This document shows, piece after piece, positions 26,329-34,910 of a stretch of 61,210 nucleotides of DNA (its first letter is position 1; the number at the start of each line of letters is the position of its first letter). Origin of the DNA: Oscillospiraceae bacterium (GTDB lineage: Bacteria > Bacillota > Clostridia > Saccharofermentanales > Saccharofermentanaceae); the NCBI GenBank assembly GCA_902787975.1, contig CADAIP010000011.1, positions 1-61,210 of the forward strand. The letters are read 5' to 3'. The translations under genes were made by a program, and so were the position numbers. Below the pieces are notes generated by a model. It searched no databases. It was not told the origin of the DNA and worked only from the letters and a program-made list of their open reading frames with translations.

Positions 26329-27603
26329 TCAGACGATCTTGAAAAAGAGTCTTACACGAAGGCCCTTATCGTCATTGGCAACTTCAAGGTCACCGCCCAT
26401 CTTTTCCATGAGCTCATAAGCAATGGCAAGTCCCAGTCCTGAACCGGGCTTTCCTTTTGCATTCTCGCCTCTTCTGAACCTCTTGGTGATCATGGGGATC
26501 TCGTCATTTGAGACACCGCCGCCTTCATCGGTAAAGGAGACCACCAGATAATCATCTTCAATATGTGATTCGAGATGAATCTTTGTCCCGGCATACTTAT
26601 ATGAGTTAAAGATTATATTATTAACGACCTGGGTAACTCTCAAAGGATCGCACATTATAATGCACTCCTCGACATTCCTGCCCGTTACCAGATCCATGTG
26701 ATCCGCATCTTTTATTATCCGGTCAAGGATCCTGCTCTCCTGTTCAGATGTCTCCACATTGAGTTCGTTGAGCTCTGTCAGGGTCTCGGTAAACAGGTCG
26801 GATACCATGGCATCAATGTTGTCAGCCTTGGTGACGATGGAACCCAGCCTTTCTTTTGTCTTCGCGTCAGTGCTCTGAGCTTCCAGAAGTTCGCCCAAAG
26901 CCTTAATGGATGCGACAGGAGTCTTGATGTCATGAGACAACTGGGACACCAGTTCCATCTTGCTTCTTTGTGCTTCATACTCCTTCTGCTTTGCTTCGCT
27001 GAGCTCGGTCCTCATGATGTCAAAGCTCTCGGTAAAGCTTCCGAAGATATTTCCCCTGTCCATCTTGAGAGGCTTGTCGAGATCTCCGGATGCAATATCG
27101 GATGCAAATTCCTTAAGGTCTTCAAAAGGTTTAATGATGTTTCTGTAAACCCATAAAAGGAACAGTGCGATAAGCAATGCCTCAACAAGAGCCACTATGA
27201 TAAATCTTCTCTCATAGTTTTTCTGAGTCTCGCTTCTCATCGATGTAAAGTCGTTGCTGATCAGGAGTTTTCCGACTACTTCGCCGTCAACCTTAATATC
27301 TCTTATCGTATATCTTTCCGATGTTGCGCGGCCCAGATCTTCAGGCATCCCCGTTTCAGTCCTGACAAGGATCCTGCCGTCGTTATCCATAACTTCATAA
27401 CTGATGCCTTCTATCTGCGGGACAATGGATTTATTTTTGGCTTTGACATTGTCCCAGTCTGCTGACAGTTCATTCAAAAGCCCGTTTACTACCGTATTAT
27501 CAAGGTAGCCTGCCGATGCCTGTTTTCCATAGTTCAGGAAAAGAACCGGAATTATAAGGATGACAGTCAGAAGGACAGCAAGCAGGACAAAGCGTTTCTT
27601 CAT
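26329..27603 (-). CDS. Sensor histidine kinase
   Basis: 424 residues: membrane helix at 5-25, an outside sensor domain (about 30-130), a second helix at about 133-155, HAMP, HisKA with phospho-acceptor in SHDIKTP (about 222-228), and a HATPase domain with N box NNIIFNSYKYA, DEGGG and GSGLGLAIAYELM. All catalytic motifs are intact. It follows the response regulator with a TAATG overlap and probably controls the downstream ABC operon. Confidence 0.92.
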   Translation of the reverse strand: MKKRFVLLAVLLTVILIIPVLFLNYGKQASAGYLDNTVVNGLLNELSADWDNVKAKNKSIVPQIEGISYEVMDNDGRILVRTETGMPEDLGRATSERYTIRDIKVDGEVVGKLLISNDFTSMRSETQKNYERRFIIVALVEALLIALFLLWVYRNIIKPFEDLKEFASDIASGDLDKPLKMDRGNIFGSFTESFDIMRTELSEAKQKEYEAQRSKMELVSQLSHDIKTPVASIKALGELLEAQSTDAKTKERLGSIVTKADNIDAMVSDLFTETLTELNELNVETSEQESRILDRIIKDADHMDLVTGRNVEECIIMCDPLRVTQVVNNIIFNSYKYAGTKIHLESHIEDDYLVVSFTDEGGGVSNDEIPMITKRFRRGENAKGKPGSGLGLAIAYELMEKMGGDLEVANDDKGLRVRLFFKIV

Positions 27604-28289
27604 TATCCTTCCGCCTTAAAAAGATATCCTCTGCCGCGTGCAGTCTTTATGTATACCGGTTCATTTGGATCGTCTTCGAGCTTTTCCCTTAAGTGTCTTA
27701 TGTGCACGTTTAACGTGCCGTCGGAAACAAAGCTGTCATCCCACACGTTGCTGAATATCTCTTCCTTGCCTATTACCTTGTTCCTGTTGTTTATCAGGTA
27801 GAGCAGGAGCTTATATTCCATGGCTGTCAGTACGACTTCTTTGTCCTTTTTATATACTATCCCGGCTTCCTCATCGATCTTAAGATCACCAAAAACCAAT
27901 CCGGCGCCAGATTTCTTACCCGAAGATTCGTATCTGTTAAGTACAGCCTTCACTTTTGCAAAAAGAACATTCAGCGAGTATGGCTTAGTGATATAGTCGT
28001 CGCCTCCGATATTAAGAGCCACGACCATGTCATCATCAGAAGACCTTGCACTGATAAAGAGGATCGGCGAATCAATTGTCTCTCTTAAGGTCTTGCAAAG
28101 AGAGAAGCCTGATGCATCGCCTAAATTGATATCAAGCAGTATGACTCCCGCCTCATTATCCTTGAAAAAATCCAAAGCCTCCTGAGACGTGAGAACATAT
28201 TTGGAACTGATTCCCATCATGTTGAAATATTCAGACGTGGATTCAGCGAGTTCCTTTTCATCATCAATGATCAAAACACTGTATTTCAT
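27603..28289 (-). CDS. OmpR/PhoB-family response regulator
   Basis: 228 residues. Receiver domain with acidic pair DDE near residue 10, phospho-acceptor Asp in ILLDINLGDASGF (about 54), Thr/Ser in FISARSSDDD, and Lys in YITKPYSL. The C-terminal winged helix has EYKLLLYLINNRNKVIGKEEIF and the recognition region VSDGTLNVHIRHLREKL. It is the first gene of a two-gene operon with the kinase. No ribosome site precedes the ATG, and the -10 lies only six bases away, so the mRNA may be leaderless. Confidence 0.93.
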   Translation of the reverse strand: MKYSVLIIDDEKELAESTSEYFNMMGISSKYVLTSQEALDFFKDNEAGVILLDINLGDASGFSLCKTLRETIDSPILFISARSSDDDMVVALNIGGDDYITKPYSLNVLFAKVKAVLNRYESSGKKSGAGLVFGDLKIDEEAGIVYKKDKEVVLTAMEYKLLLYLINNRNKVIGKEEIFSNVWDDSFVSDGTLNVHIRHLREKLEDDPNEPVYIKTARGRGYLFKAEG

Positions 28290-28295
28290 GGCAAA

Positions 28296-28304
28296 AGTAT
28301 ATCA
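28296..28304 (-). promoter_or_regulatory. Extended -10 abutting the response-regulator start (leaderless candidate)
   Basis: On the minus strand TGATATACT (28304 to 28296) is followed by six bases and then the ATG at 28289. Transcription would start at or near the A of ATG. There is no Shine-Dalgarno between. Confidence 0.55.
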
Positions 28305-28399
28305 CTTTCATTTTCCGACAAATAAAAAAATGCGTTTCCTTACAAATATAATGAAATTGTCAAACAAAAAACACACTGTTTATATTTATACTATACACA

Positions 28400-28411
28400 T
28401 TAACATGTTAA
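28400..28411. promoter_or_regulatory. Perfect 12-bp palindrome upstream of the glycerophosphotransferase gene
   Basis: TTAACATGTTAA lies 18 bases before the start at 28430, in the AT-rich divergent region 28290-28429. It may be an operator. The ribosome site for 28430 is weak (AGGA, 14 bases away). Confidence 0.4.
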
Positions 28412-28429
28412 CAGGAATACATATCGTAT

Positions 28430-29749
28430 ATGGATTTATTCAAGGTTTTATATATTGATCCGGGCACGGGCGGAATGCTCTTTACCGTGCTGTTCGGCAT
28501 CTTCGGTGTCGCCATTTTCGGTTTCCGCGCACTGTTAATGAAGCTTAAGTTCTCCATGGGCAGTGATAAGAATGCCAAGATCAATAACGAGAAATTACCC
28601 ATAGTCATCTTCTCCGACCATAAAAGATATTGGAACGTATTCAAACCGATAGCAGACGAGCTTGAAGCCAGACACCAGAAAGCCGTCTATCTTACATGTT
28701 CGGAAGACGATCCGGCTCTTAAAGCCAAATACGAATACATTACCGCCGAATTCATAGGTGAAGGCAACAAGGCTTTCTCAAAACTCAATCTTCTTAATGC
28801 ATCAGTTGTGTTATCAACGACTCCGAGCCTTGATGTATTCCAGTGGAAGCGTTCCAAGAATGTCGACTGCTATATTCACATCCCGCACATGTCCAACGAT
28901 ATTACGTTATACCGTATGTTCGGTCTGGACCATTATGATGCGATCATCGTATCGGGAGAATATCAGGAAAGACAGATAAGGCAGCTTGAAGAAGCACGTG
29001 ATCTCCCTGCCAAAGAGATCGCTCTCTGCGGCATTCCCTACATGGATGAGATGAAGAAGAGATTCGATGATTCCGATGCGGTTCCTGCTCATGAGAGGAC
29101 TGTCCTCCTGGCACCCTCATGGGGCGAGAGCGGCCTTCTCTCACGCTTCGGCGAGCAGCTGATAGATAAGCTTTTATCTACAGGATATAAGATCATAATA
29201 AGACCTCATCCCCAGTCTTTTTCATCTGAGAAAGAGATGATAGACAAACTCATGTCTAAATACAATGACGATACAAAGGTTACATGGAACAGGGACAATG
29301 ACAACTTCAATGTCCTTATGGAATCAGACATTCTTATCTCTGATTTCTCCGGTGTTATCTTTGATTTCTCTCTCGTATTCGATAAACCCGTCATCTACAC
29401 CAACGCTAAATTCGACATTAATCCTTATGATGCTTCATGGATCGATGAACCTCTCTGGACATTCTCGATCCTTCCTGAACTCGGCATCGAACTTACAGAT
29501 GAAAACGTTGGAGACATCAAGAACCTCATCGACAGATGCATTGAGGATTCTTCTTTCAAAGAAGGCCGTGACAAAGCCCGCGCGCAGACATGGGTCAACA
29601 TCGGCGAAGGCACTAAGAGATGCGTTGATTTCGTCATGAAAGAATACAACGAGGTTGTCGCAAAGAAAGCTAAGGAAGAAGCTTCCCAGTCTTCAAAGAA
29701 GAGCGGAAAGAATAACAAAAAGCAGAGAAAGAATGGCAAGAAACAATGA
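28430..29749 (+). CDS. CDP-glycerol glycerophosphotransferase-like protein (TagB/TarF type)
   Basis: 439 residues. An N-terminal membrane-associated segment (about 12-38) is followed by a GT-B-like TagB/TarF domain: HIPHMSNDITLYRMFG, LLAPSWGESGLL, IIIRPHPQSF, and LISDFSGVIFDFSLVFDKPVIY. These are the positions expected for CDP-alcohol binding and catalysis. The C-terminal 25 residues are Lys-rich. It would transfer glycerol phosphate, or another CDP-linked polyol phosphate, in teichoic-acid-like polymer synthesis at the inner membrane face. It overlaps the YidC-phosphatase fusion gene by four bases. Confidence 0.85.
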   Translation: MDLFKVLYIDPGTGGMLFTVLFGIFGVAIFGFRALLMKLKFSMGSDKNAKINNEKLPIVIFSDHKRYWNVFKPIADELEARHQKAVYLTCSEDDPALKAKYEYITAEFIGEGNKAFSKLNLLNASVVLSTTPSLDVFQWKRSKNVDCYIHIPHMSNDITLYRMFGLDHYDAIIVSGEYQERQIRQLEEARDLPAKEIALCGIPYMDEMKKRFDDSDAVPAHERTVLLAPSWGESGLLSRFGEQLIDKLLSTGYKIIIRPHPQSFSSEKEMIDKLMSKYNDDTKVTWNRDNDNFNVLMESDILISDFSGVIFDFSLVFDKPVIYTNAKFDINPYDASWIDEPLWTFSILPELGIELTDENVGDIKNLIDRCIEDSSFKEGRDKARAQTWVNIGEGTKRCVDFVMKEYNEVVAKKAKEEASQSSKKSGKNNKKQRKNGKKQ

Positions 29750-32517
29750 CCTTTCTGTCTGCACTTTACACGCTTATAATATCTCCTCTTGAACTCCTGT
29801 TTGAGATTATATTCACCATTGCCAACAAGATCATCGGCAATGAAGGTTTATCGATCATATTCTTAAGTCTGGCTGTTAACTTCCTTGTCCTTCCGCTTTA
29901 CAAGCGTGCGGATGAACTTCAGGCTGAGGAGCGTGATATCCAGGCCAAAATGGCCTCAAGGATCAAGCAGATCAAGCGCACATTCAAAGGTGATGAGCGT
30001 TTCTTCATGCTCCAGGAATACTACCGCATAAATCACTATAAGCCGATCTATGCACTTAAGAGTTCCATATCACTCCTTCTGCAGGTTCCGTTCTTTATCG
30101 CGGCATATAACCTCCTGTCAGGAATGCAGAGTCTTCAGGGAATGTCATTCGGTTTCATATCAGATCTCGGAAAAGAAGATGCCACTTTCATGATCGGCTC
30201 TTTCCCGGTAAACATCCTCCCTATCCTTATGACGCTTATCAACGTTGTATCAGGAATCATCTACACAAAGGGACATCCCGTTAAGGAAAAGATCCAGGTA
30301 TACGGTCTTGCGGCAGTCTTCCTTGTACTGCTCTACAACTCACCTTCAGGACTTGTTTTCTACTGGCTGCTTAATAACGTTTTCTCACTCGTTAAGAATA
30401 TATTCTACAAGCTTAAGGATCCTAAGAAGGCCCTTGGCATCGTTCTCGCAATCTGCGGCGCGGTAATTCTTGTTCTTACACTCATCAGAAACGATCTGGA
30501 CGCAAGACAGAAAACGCTTCTTGCAATGGGCTGTGTAATGCTCGCGCTTCCGCTTGTTTCAGGACTTATCAAGAGCAAGATGGCCGTTAAGGAAAAGCCC
30601 GTTAAGAAAGATAAGAAGGTATTCCTGTTGGGAGCAGTCTTTATAGCCACTCTCACCGGACTTCTTATCCCGTCTTCTGTCATCCACGCTTCGATCTATG
30701 AGTTCATCGACGGATTCCAGCCTATCAATCCCTGCATGTACACAGTAAATGCCATGCTGCTTTCTTTCGGAAGTTTTGTGTTGTGGGGCAGTGTTTTCTA
30801 CTTCTTCATGAGCGATAAGATCAAGGCCGCTTTCTGCAAAGGGATCTGGATCTTCTGCGGAGTTGCCACAGTCGATTACATACTCTTTGGTACAAAACTC
30901 GGTATCCTGTCATCCACTCTCCAGTATGAGAAAAAGCCGTCATTCGGAATTGCTGATTATCTGATCAACATAGCCGCAGTAATCCTGGTTGCCGTTGTTT
31001 TCGCGATCGTATACGCAAAACTTCCCAAGATACTTAATATCGTTCTTGCCGCAGGCGTTCTTGCCGTAGGAGGAATGGGACTTCTCAATTCATATAAAGA
31101 CTGGGATACATATAGTGCTTATCACTTCATTAGTTCTTCTTCTGCTGATGATATCCCCGTTATCCCCTTAAGCAAAAACGGACAGAACGTAATTGTCCTT
31201 ATGCTCGACAGAGCAGTCGGAACTGAAATCCCTTATATCTTTAACGAGAATCCTGAACTTGTAGAACAGTTTGACGGCTTCACATATTATAAGAACTCCA
31301 TCTCTTACGGAGCGTTCACGAATACAGGCGCTCCCGCTTTGTTCGGCGGTTATGATTACACTCCCGAACGCATTAACGAGAGAGACGAGTTAAGCCTTGA
31401 GAGCAAGCACAACGAAGCATTAAAAGTAATGCCTGTTATCTTCGGAGATGCAGGATATACGGTTACCATTTGCGATCCTACATATGCAGGTTATCTGTGG
31501 ACACCTGACCTTTCAGTCTTTGATGACCATCCGGAATTCAACTGCTTCAACACAGACGGCCGTTTCAACTATTCCGATGCAATCGAAGGCGTCGATACTG
31601 CTTCAATATCAGGACGCCTTAAAGATATCCGTGACAGAAATTTCTTCTGCTATTCCTTAATGAAGATCTCCCCTGTCCTGCTTCAGGAAACGATCTACGA
31701 CGACGGTCTTTATAATGAAGCAATATCCGGAAATGCATCCGCAAATGATATCGAAGACCAGCTGTCCCTCACACAGACAATGGACGGCATCTCAAAGAGT
31801 ACCGGCTACGATGATCCTTTCCTCCAGGCATATTCGGTTCTTACCAATCTGCCAAACATAACGGAGATCAGCGACGGTAATGAAAACACATTCCTCATGA
31901 TGTCCAACGATGCGGCTCACGAACCTTGCCTGCTGCAGGAACCTGAATATATTCCCGCATTAAACATCGACAACACCGCTTATGATGCCGCTATGGTCTC
32001 ACGCTTCACGATTGACGGCAGAACGATGAGAGTAACCAATGAAGACCAGATGACAGCATATCACGCAAACATGGCCACATATATCCAGCTCGGAAAGTGG
32101 TTTGATTATCTGCGCGAAAACGGTGTCTACGACAATACGAGGATCATACTTGTTTCCGATCACGGAAGAGGACTTGATCACTTCGATATCAAGTGCGGCG
32201 ACATGGATATGGAATACTTTATGCCCGTTGTTATGGTCAAAGACTTCAACGCAACCGGATTTACGGTATCAGAAGAGTTCATGACCAACGGTGATACACC
32301 GACGCTTGCAACTTCAGGCATCATCGATAATCCCACAAATCCTTTCACAGGCAATCCCATTAATTCCGATCCTAAGTACGGTCCGCAGACCGTCTTCTTC
32401 TCGAGCATTATCGAGACAGATATCAACAACGGAAATCAATTCCTTCCGGGTTCCTGGTACACATTCGAAGGCTGTCCCTATGACCCTGATGCCTGGGAAT
32501 ACAACGGCGATCACTGA
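29746..32517 (+). CDS. YidC/Oxa1-like domain fused to a membrane-bound alkaline-phosphatase-superfamily (sulfatase/LtaS-like) domain
   Basis: 923 residues. Residues 1-225 read as a YidC/Oxa1 core (LEIIFTIANKIIG, LAVNFLVLPLYKRADEL, the cytosolic hairpin, FWLLNNVFSLVK). Residues 230-450 are about six more membrane helices. Residues 475-900 form an alkaline-phosphatase/sulfatase-like outer domain: VIVLMLDRAVG (metal Asp488), the FTNTGAPALFGG nucleophile region (Thr525 or 527), and IILVSDHGRGLDH (metal Asp/His). The Arg of the YidC groove appears replaced by Asn45 (VNF where VRL is usual), so insertase activity is doubtful. It probably acts outside the membrane on a phosphodiester or phospholipid donor in polymer synthesis or decoration, with the co-transcribed TagB-like enzyme. 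Confidence 0.8.
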   Translation: MTFLSALYTLIISPLELLFEIIFTIANKIIGNEGLSIIFLSLAVNFLVLPLYKRADELQAEERDIQAKMASRIKQIKRTFKGDERFFMLQEYYRINHYKPIYALKSSISLLLQVPFFIAAYNLLSGMQSLQGMSFGFISDLGKEDATFMIGSFPVNILPILMTLINVVSGIIYTKGHPVKEKIQVYGLAAVFLVLLYNSPSGLVFYWLLNNVFSLVKNIFYKLKDPKKALGIVLAICGAVILVLTLIRNDLDARQKTLLAMGCVMLALPLVSGLIKSKMAVKEKPVKKDKKVFLLGAVFIATLTGLLIPSSVIHASIYEFIDGFQPINPCMYTVNAMLLSFGSFVLWGSVFYFFMSDKIKAAFCKGIWIFCGVATVDYILFGTKLGILSSTLQYEKKPSFGIADYLINIAAVILVAVVFAIVYAKLPKILNIVLAAGVLAVGGMGLLNSYKDWDTYSAYHFISSSSADDIPVIPLSKNGQNVIVLMLDRAVGTEIPYIFNENPELVEQFDGFTYYKNSISYGAFTNTGAPALFGGYDYTPERINERDELSLESKHNEALKVMPVIFGDAGYTVTICDPTYAGYLWTPDLSVFDDHPEFNCFNTDGRFNYSDAIEGVDTASISGRLKDIRDRNFFCYSLMKISPVLLQETIYDDGLYNEAISGNASANDIEDQLSLTQTMDGISKSTGYDDPFLQAYSVLTNLPNITEISDGNENTFLMMSNDAAHEPCLLQEPEYIPALNIDNTAYDAAMVSRFTIDGRTMRVTNEDQMTAYHANMATYIQLGKWFDYLRENGVYDNTRIILVSDHGRGLDHFDIKCGDMDMEYFMPVVMVKDFNATGFTVSEEFMTNGDTPTLATSGIIDNPTNPFTGNPINSDPKYGPQTVFFSSIIETDINNGNQFLPGSWYTFEGCPYDPDAWEYNGDH

Positions 32518-32542
32518 TACAAAACTTAATCCATATCAAATG

Positions 32543-32607
32543 ATCAGAGGCCGCCTCATCTGCTTTGAGACAGCCTCTGAATTAATTAAGGATTTAACCT
32601 TAAGGTT
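32543..32607. terminator. Terminator region between converging genes
   Basis: TCAGAGGC (about 32544-32551) pairs with GCCTCTGA (32573-32580) around a long, partly paired loop. A second small palindrome, AACCTTAAGGTT (32596-32607), overlaps the stop of the BCCT gene. T tracts are modest. Confidence 0.6.
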
Positions 32608-34183
32608 ATTTCTTCTTTTTGCCCTCAGGAGCAGCGGCACTTTCCGCACCTTCCCCGATCTGGGCTTTGGCATCCTTGATGAAGCTTGCGACGATCAGGA
32701 TCATTACGATTCCTATCGGGAAAGCAGCGATGATGGATACCGTCTGAAGGTTAGCCATTGTTCCTTCTGAGAAGATCAATGCAATAGGAAGCATGATGAG
32801 GAGTACTGCCCAGAAGAGCTTCATCTTCTTGCTTGCTGTCTCTTCACCTTCTATGTTTTTGTAGCTGTAGTTTGAAGCAACCATCGTGATGCTGTCGAAA
32901 GATGTTGCGTAGAAAGCGAACATTGCGAGAGCAAGTACTACAAGGAACACAGGTGCCAAAGGAAGCTGGTGGATGATGTCAATGATGGTCTGATAGAGAT
33001 CGTCACCGTTTGCATGATACTGAGCTACAGCATCGAATCTTCCGTGAACCTTAAGGCCGAGACCGAAGTTACCGAGTACGATAAATGAGATCAATGTACT
33101 TGCTGTACCGAAGATGTAAGATCCCATGATTACCTGCTTGATCGTTCTTCCGCGACTGATCATGCCCATGAAGAAAGGAGCAGCTACGCACCATACCATC
33201 CAGTATGCCCAGTAGAAGATCGTCCAGTTCTGTGCAAAGCCTGCTTCAGTTCTGGTCGCGTCTGTCCATGTTGAAAGCCCGAAGAAGTTCTGGACCATGC
33301 TGCCGAGTGATGTAACACCAGTCTCGATGGAGAATCTTGCTTCTCCGCCGAAGATGAATACGTAAGCAAGGATTATTCCAAATAAGATCATGCAGATCTT
33401 GGAGAGCATGTTAACGCCCTTAAGACCGTTCATTACTGATGTAGTATAGATTCCGCAGACTACGATGAGGATTCCGATAGATACATACTTAGATGCTTCA
33501 ATGCCAAAGAGGTTTGTGAGGATCATTGAAAGCAATGGAGTAGCGATCGAAAAGGTTGTTGCTGTACCTGCGATGAGAGCGATAACTGCAAGGATATCGA
33601 TTACCTTACCGAGAACACCGTCAGTGTGCTTGCCGAGGATAGGTCTGCATGCTTCTGAATACTTCTGCTTGTGGCAGCCTCTTACGTGAAGCATGAAACC
33701 GAAAGCAGCTGCGAGAACAGCATAGAAGCTCCACGGGATAAGGCTCCAGTGATAAAGCGGGAATGTTGCTGACCACTCGTTAATGTCACCCATTGCCAGA
33801 ACATGGGGTTCTTCGTAGTAGTAGATCCACTCACAGAAAGAGTAGAAAAGGATATCGGATGCAAGACCGCATGTGAACACCATCGCACCCCATGAGAAGA
33901 AACCATACTTCGGTTTTTCGCCGGGTTTACCGATCGTGATCTTTCCGATTTTCGAATACGCAAGCCATAAAGATACAAGGAAGAATCCCAAACCGATAAT
34001 GAGATAGTATACTCCGCACCTGTCTCCCAAAAAGCTTCTGATCACTTCCAATGCAGCTGTGGAATTCTCAGGTGCGATAATGAAATATGCGCACAAGATA
34101 AGAATACAGCCGAAAGGAATGAATGTCGTAAACGGATCGATCTTCCTTTTGCTCACTTCTTTCGCAACGCTTTTACCTGCCAT
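32606..34183 (-). CDS. BCCT-family betaine/choline transporter
   Basis: About 525 residues with twelve predicted helices. The BCCT signature is visible around helix 8 (WTIFYWAYWMVWCVAAPFFMGMISRGRT), with Trp-rich substrate-box residues, plus the FYATSFDS region near helix 10. It takes up choline or betaine with Na+ or H+. Starting at 34183 gives MAGKSVAKE after a GGAGAG site and an 11-base overlap with the LicC gene. The place in an operon with choline kinase and cytidylyltransferase genes indicates choline import for phosphocholine decoration, filling the role LicB has elsewhere. Confidence 0.88.
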   Translation of the reverse strand: MAGKSVAKEVSKRKIDPFTTFIPFGCILILCAYFIIAPENSTAALEVIRSFLGDRCGVYYLIIGLGFFLVSLWLAYSKIGKITIGKPGEKPKYGFFSWGAMVFTCGLASDILFYSFCEWIYYYEEPHVLAMGDINEWSATFPLYHWSLIPWSFYAVLAAAFGFMLHVRGCHKQKYSEACRPILGKHTDGVLGKVIDILAVIALIAGTATTFSIATPLLSMILTNLFGIEASKYVSIGILIVVCGIYTTSVMNGLKGVNMLSKICMILFGIILAYVFIFGGEARFSIETGVTSLGSMVQNFFGLSTWTDATRTEAGFAQNWTIFYWAYWMVWCVAAPFFMGMISRGRTIKQVIMGSYIFGTASTLISFIVLGNFGLGLKVHGRFDAVAQYHANGDDLYQTIIDIIHQLPLAPVFLVVLALAMFAFYATSFDSITMVASNYSYKNIEGEETASKKMKLFWAVLLIMLPIALIFSEGTMANLQTVSIIAAFPIGIVMILIVASFIKDAKAQIGEGAESAAAPEGKKKK

Positions 34184-34910
34184 AACAACTCTCCTCTGTG
34201 TTTTTATAATGTGGATCAATTTCTGCCAATTCTTCAAAACTGTCGATCTCAAGGATGTCCTCACGGTTCATTATCCTGATTCCAAGTCTGAACCTGTCAG
34301 GATGAAGGAACATAGGAATATCATCCCAATAAACATCGTGATTTTTCTTTGTCTCAAATTCGAGTTCAAGAAGTTCTTTAAGTGTACGGCCGTCTTCAGC
34401 GCTCCATCTTGATACGCTGTATAACTGCCATCCTCGCTCGCCGCCTGTTCTGGAACAGGAAGTTACCACGCCGTCTTCAACTTCCATGAGCCACTCATCA
34501 GTATGGCCTTCACTCCATACTGCGTTATAGCCGGATAATGTGAAATGAGGTTCCAGTATCTTCCCGTTATAGATGATCTGGTCACCGTCCAGGATGATGC
34601 TGTCTTCAAGATGTTCACGCGCGGCATAAAGCGAACTGATGTTGTTGCATGTGTCATAAAAAGGATTCTCGATAAGAGTCACGCCTGACTCTTCTGCCCA
34701 CTTATAGAATTGTTCCTTAAGGTAACCGACGACAACATAGATCTCGTTGATGCCGTTATTTCTTAACGCACTGACTACGGAATCGATCATTCTGGTTCCG
34801 TTAACCTTTATCAGTGGTTTGGGTATGTCAAAAGTCACTGGCTGCATTCTCTTTCCGATGCCGGCAGCCATTATGACAGCTCTCTTAACTGTATTCACTC
34901 CGTCACTCAA
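34173..34910 (-). CDS. licC: LicC-like nucleotidyltransferase (CTP:phosphocholine cytidylyltransferase type)
   Basis: About 245 residues. N-terminal nucleotide-binding motif MAAGIGKRMQPVTFDIPKPLIKVNGTRMID, central DGDQII (metal Asp), and the C-terminal region of LicC-type transferases (EIDSFEELAEID). It would form CDP-choline from CTP and phosphocholine. The start is set at TTG 34910, ten bases after GGAGGT and overlapping the previous stop by eight bases; GTG 34898 is an alternative. The kinase gene upstream already contains a nucleotidyltransferase domain, so this is a second one with perhaps another substrate. Confidence 0.8.
   Translation of the reverse strand: MSDGVNTVKRAVIMAAGIGKRMQPVTFDIPKPLIKVNGTRMIDSVVSALRNNGINEIYVVVGYLKEQFYKWAEESGVTLIENPFYDTCNNISSLYAAREHLEDSIILDGDQIIYNGKILEPHFTLSGYNAVWSEGHTDEWLMEVEDGVVTSCSRTGGERGWQLYSVSRWSAEDGRTLKELLELEFETKKNHDVYWDDIPMFLHPDRFRLGIRIMNREDILEIDSFEELAEIDPHYKNTEESCYGR

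Noticed and set aside
28355..28360. TTGACA on the minus strand upstream of the response regulator
   Set aside because: The nearby TATATT is only seven bases away and no hexamer stands 16-18 bp from it; the extended -10 at 28296-28304 is better placed.
28430..29749. Possibility that this is the missing LicD phosphocholine transferase
   Set aside because: The RPHPQ and SDFSG motifs are those of TagB/TarF glycerophosphotransferases; LicD motifs are not seen.
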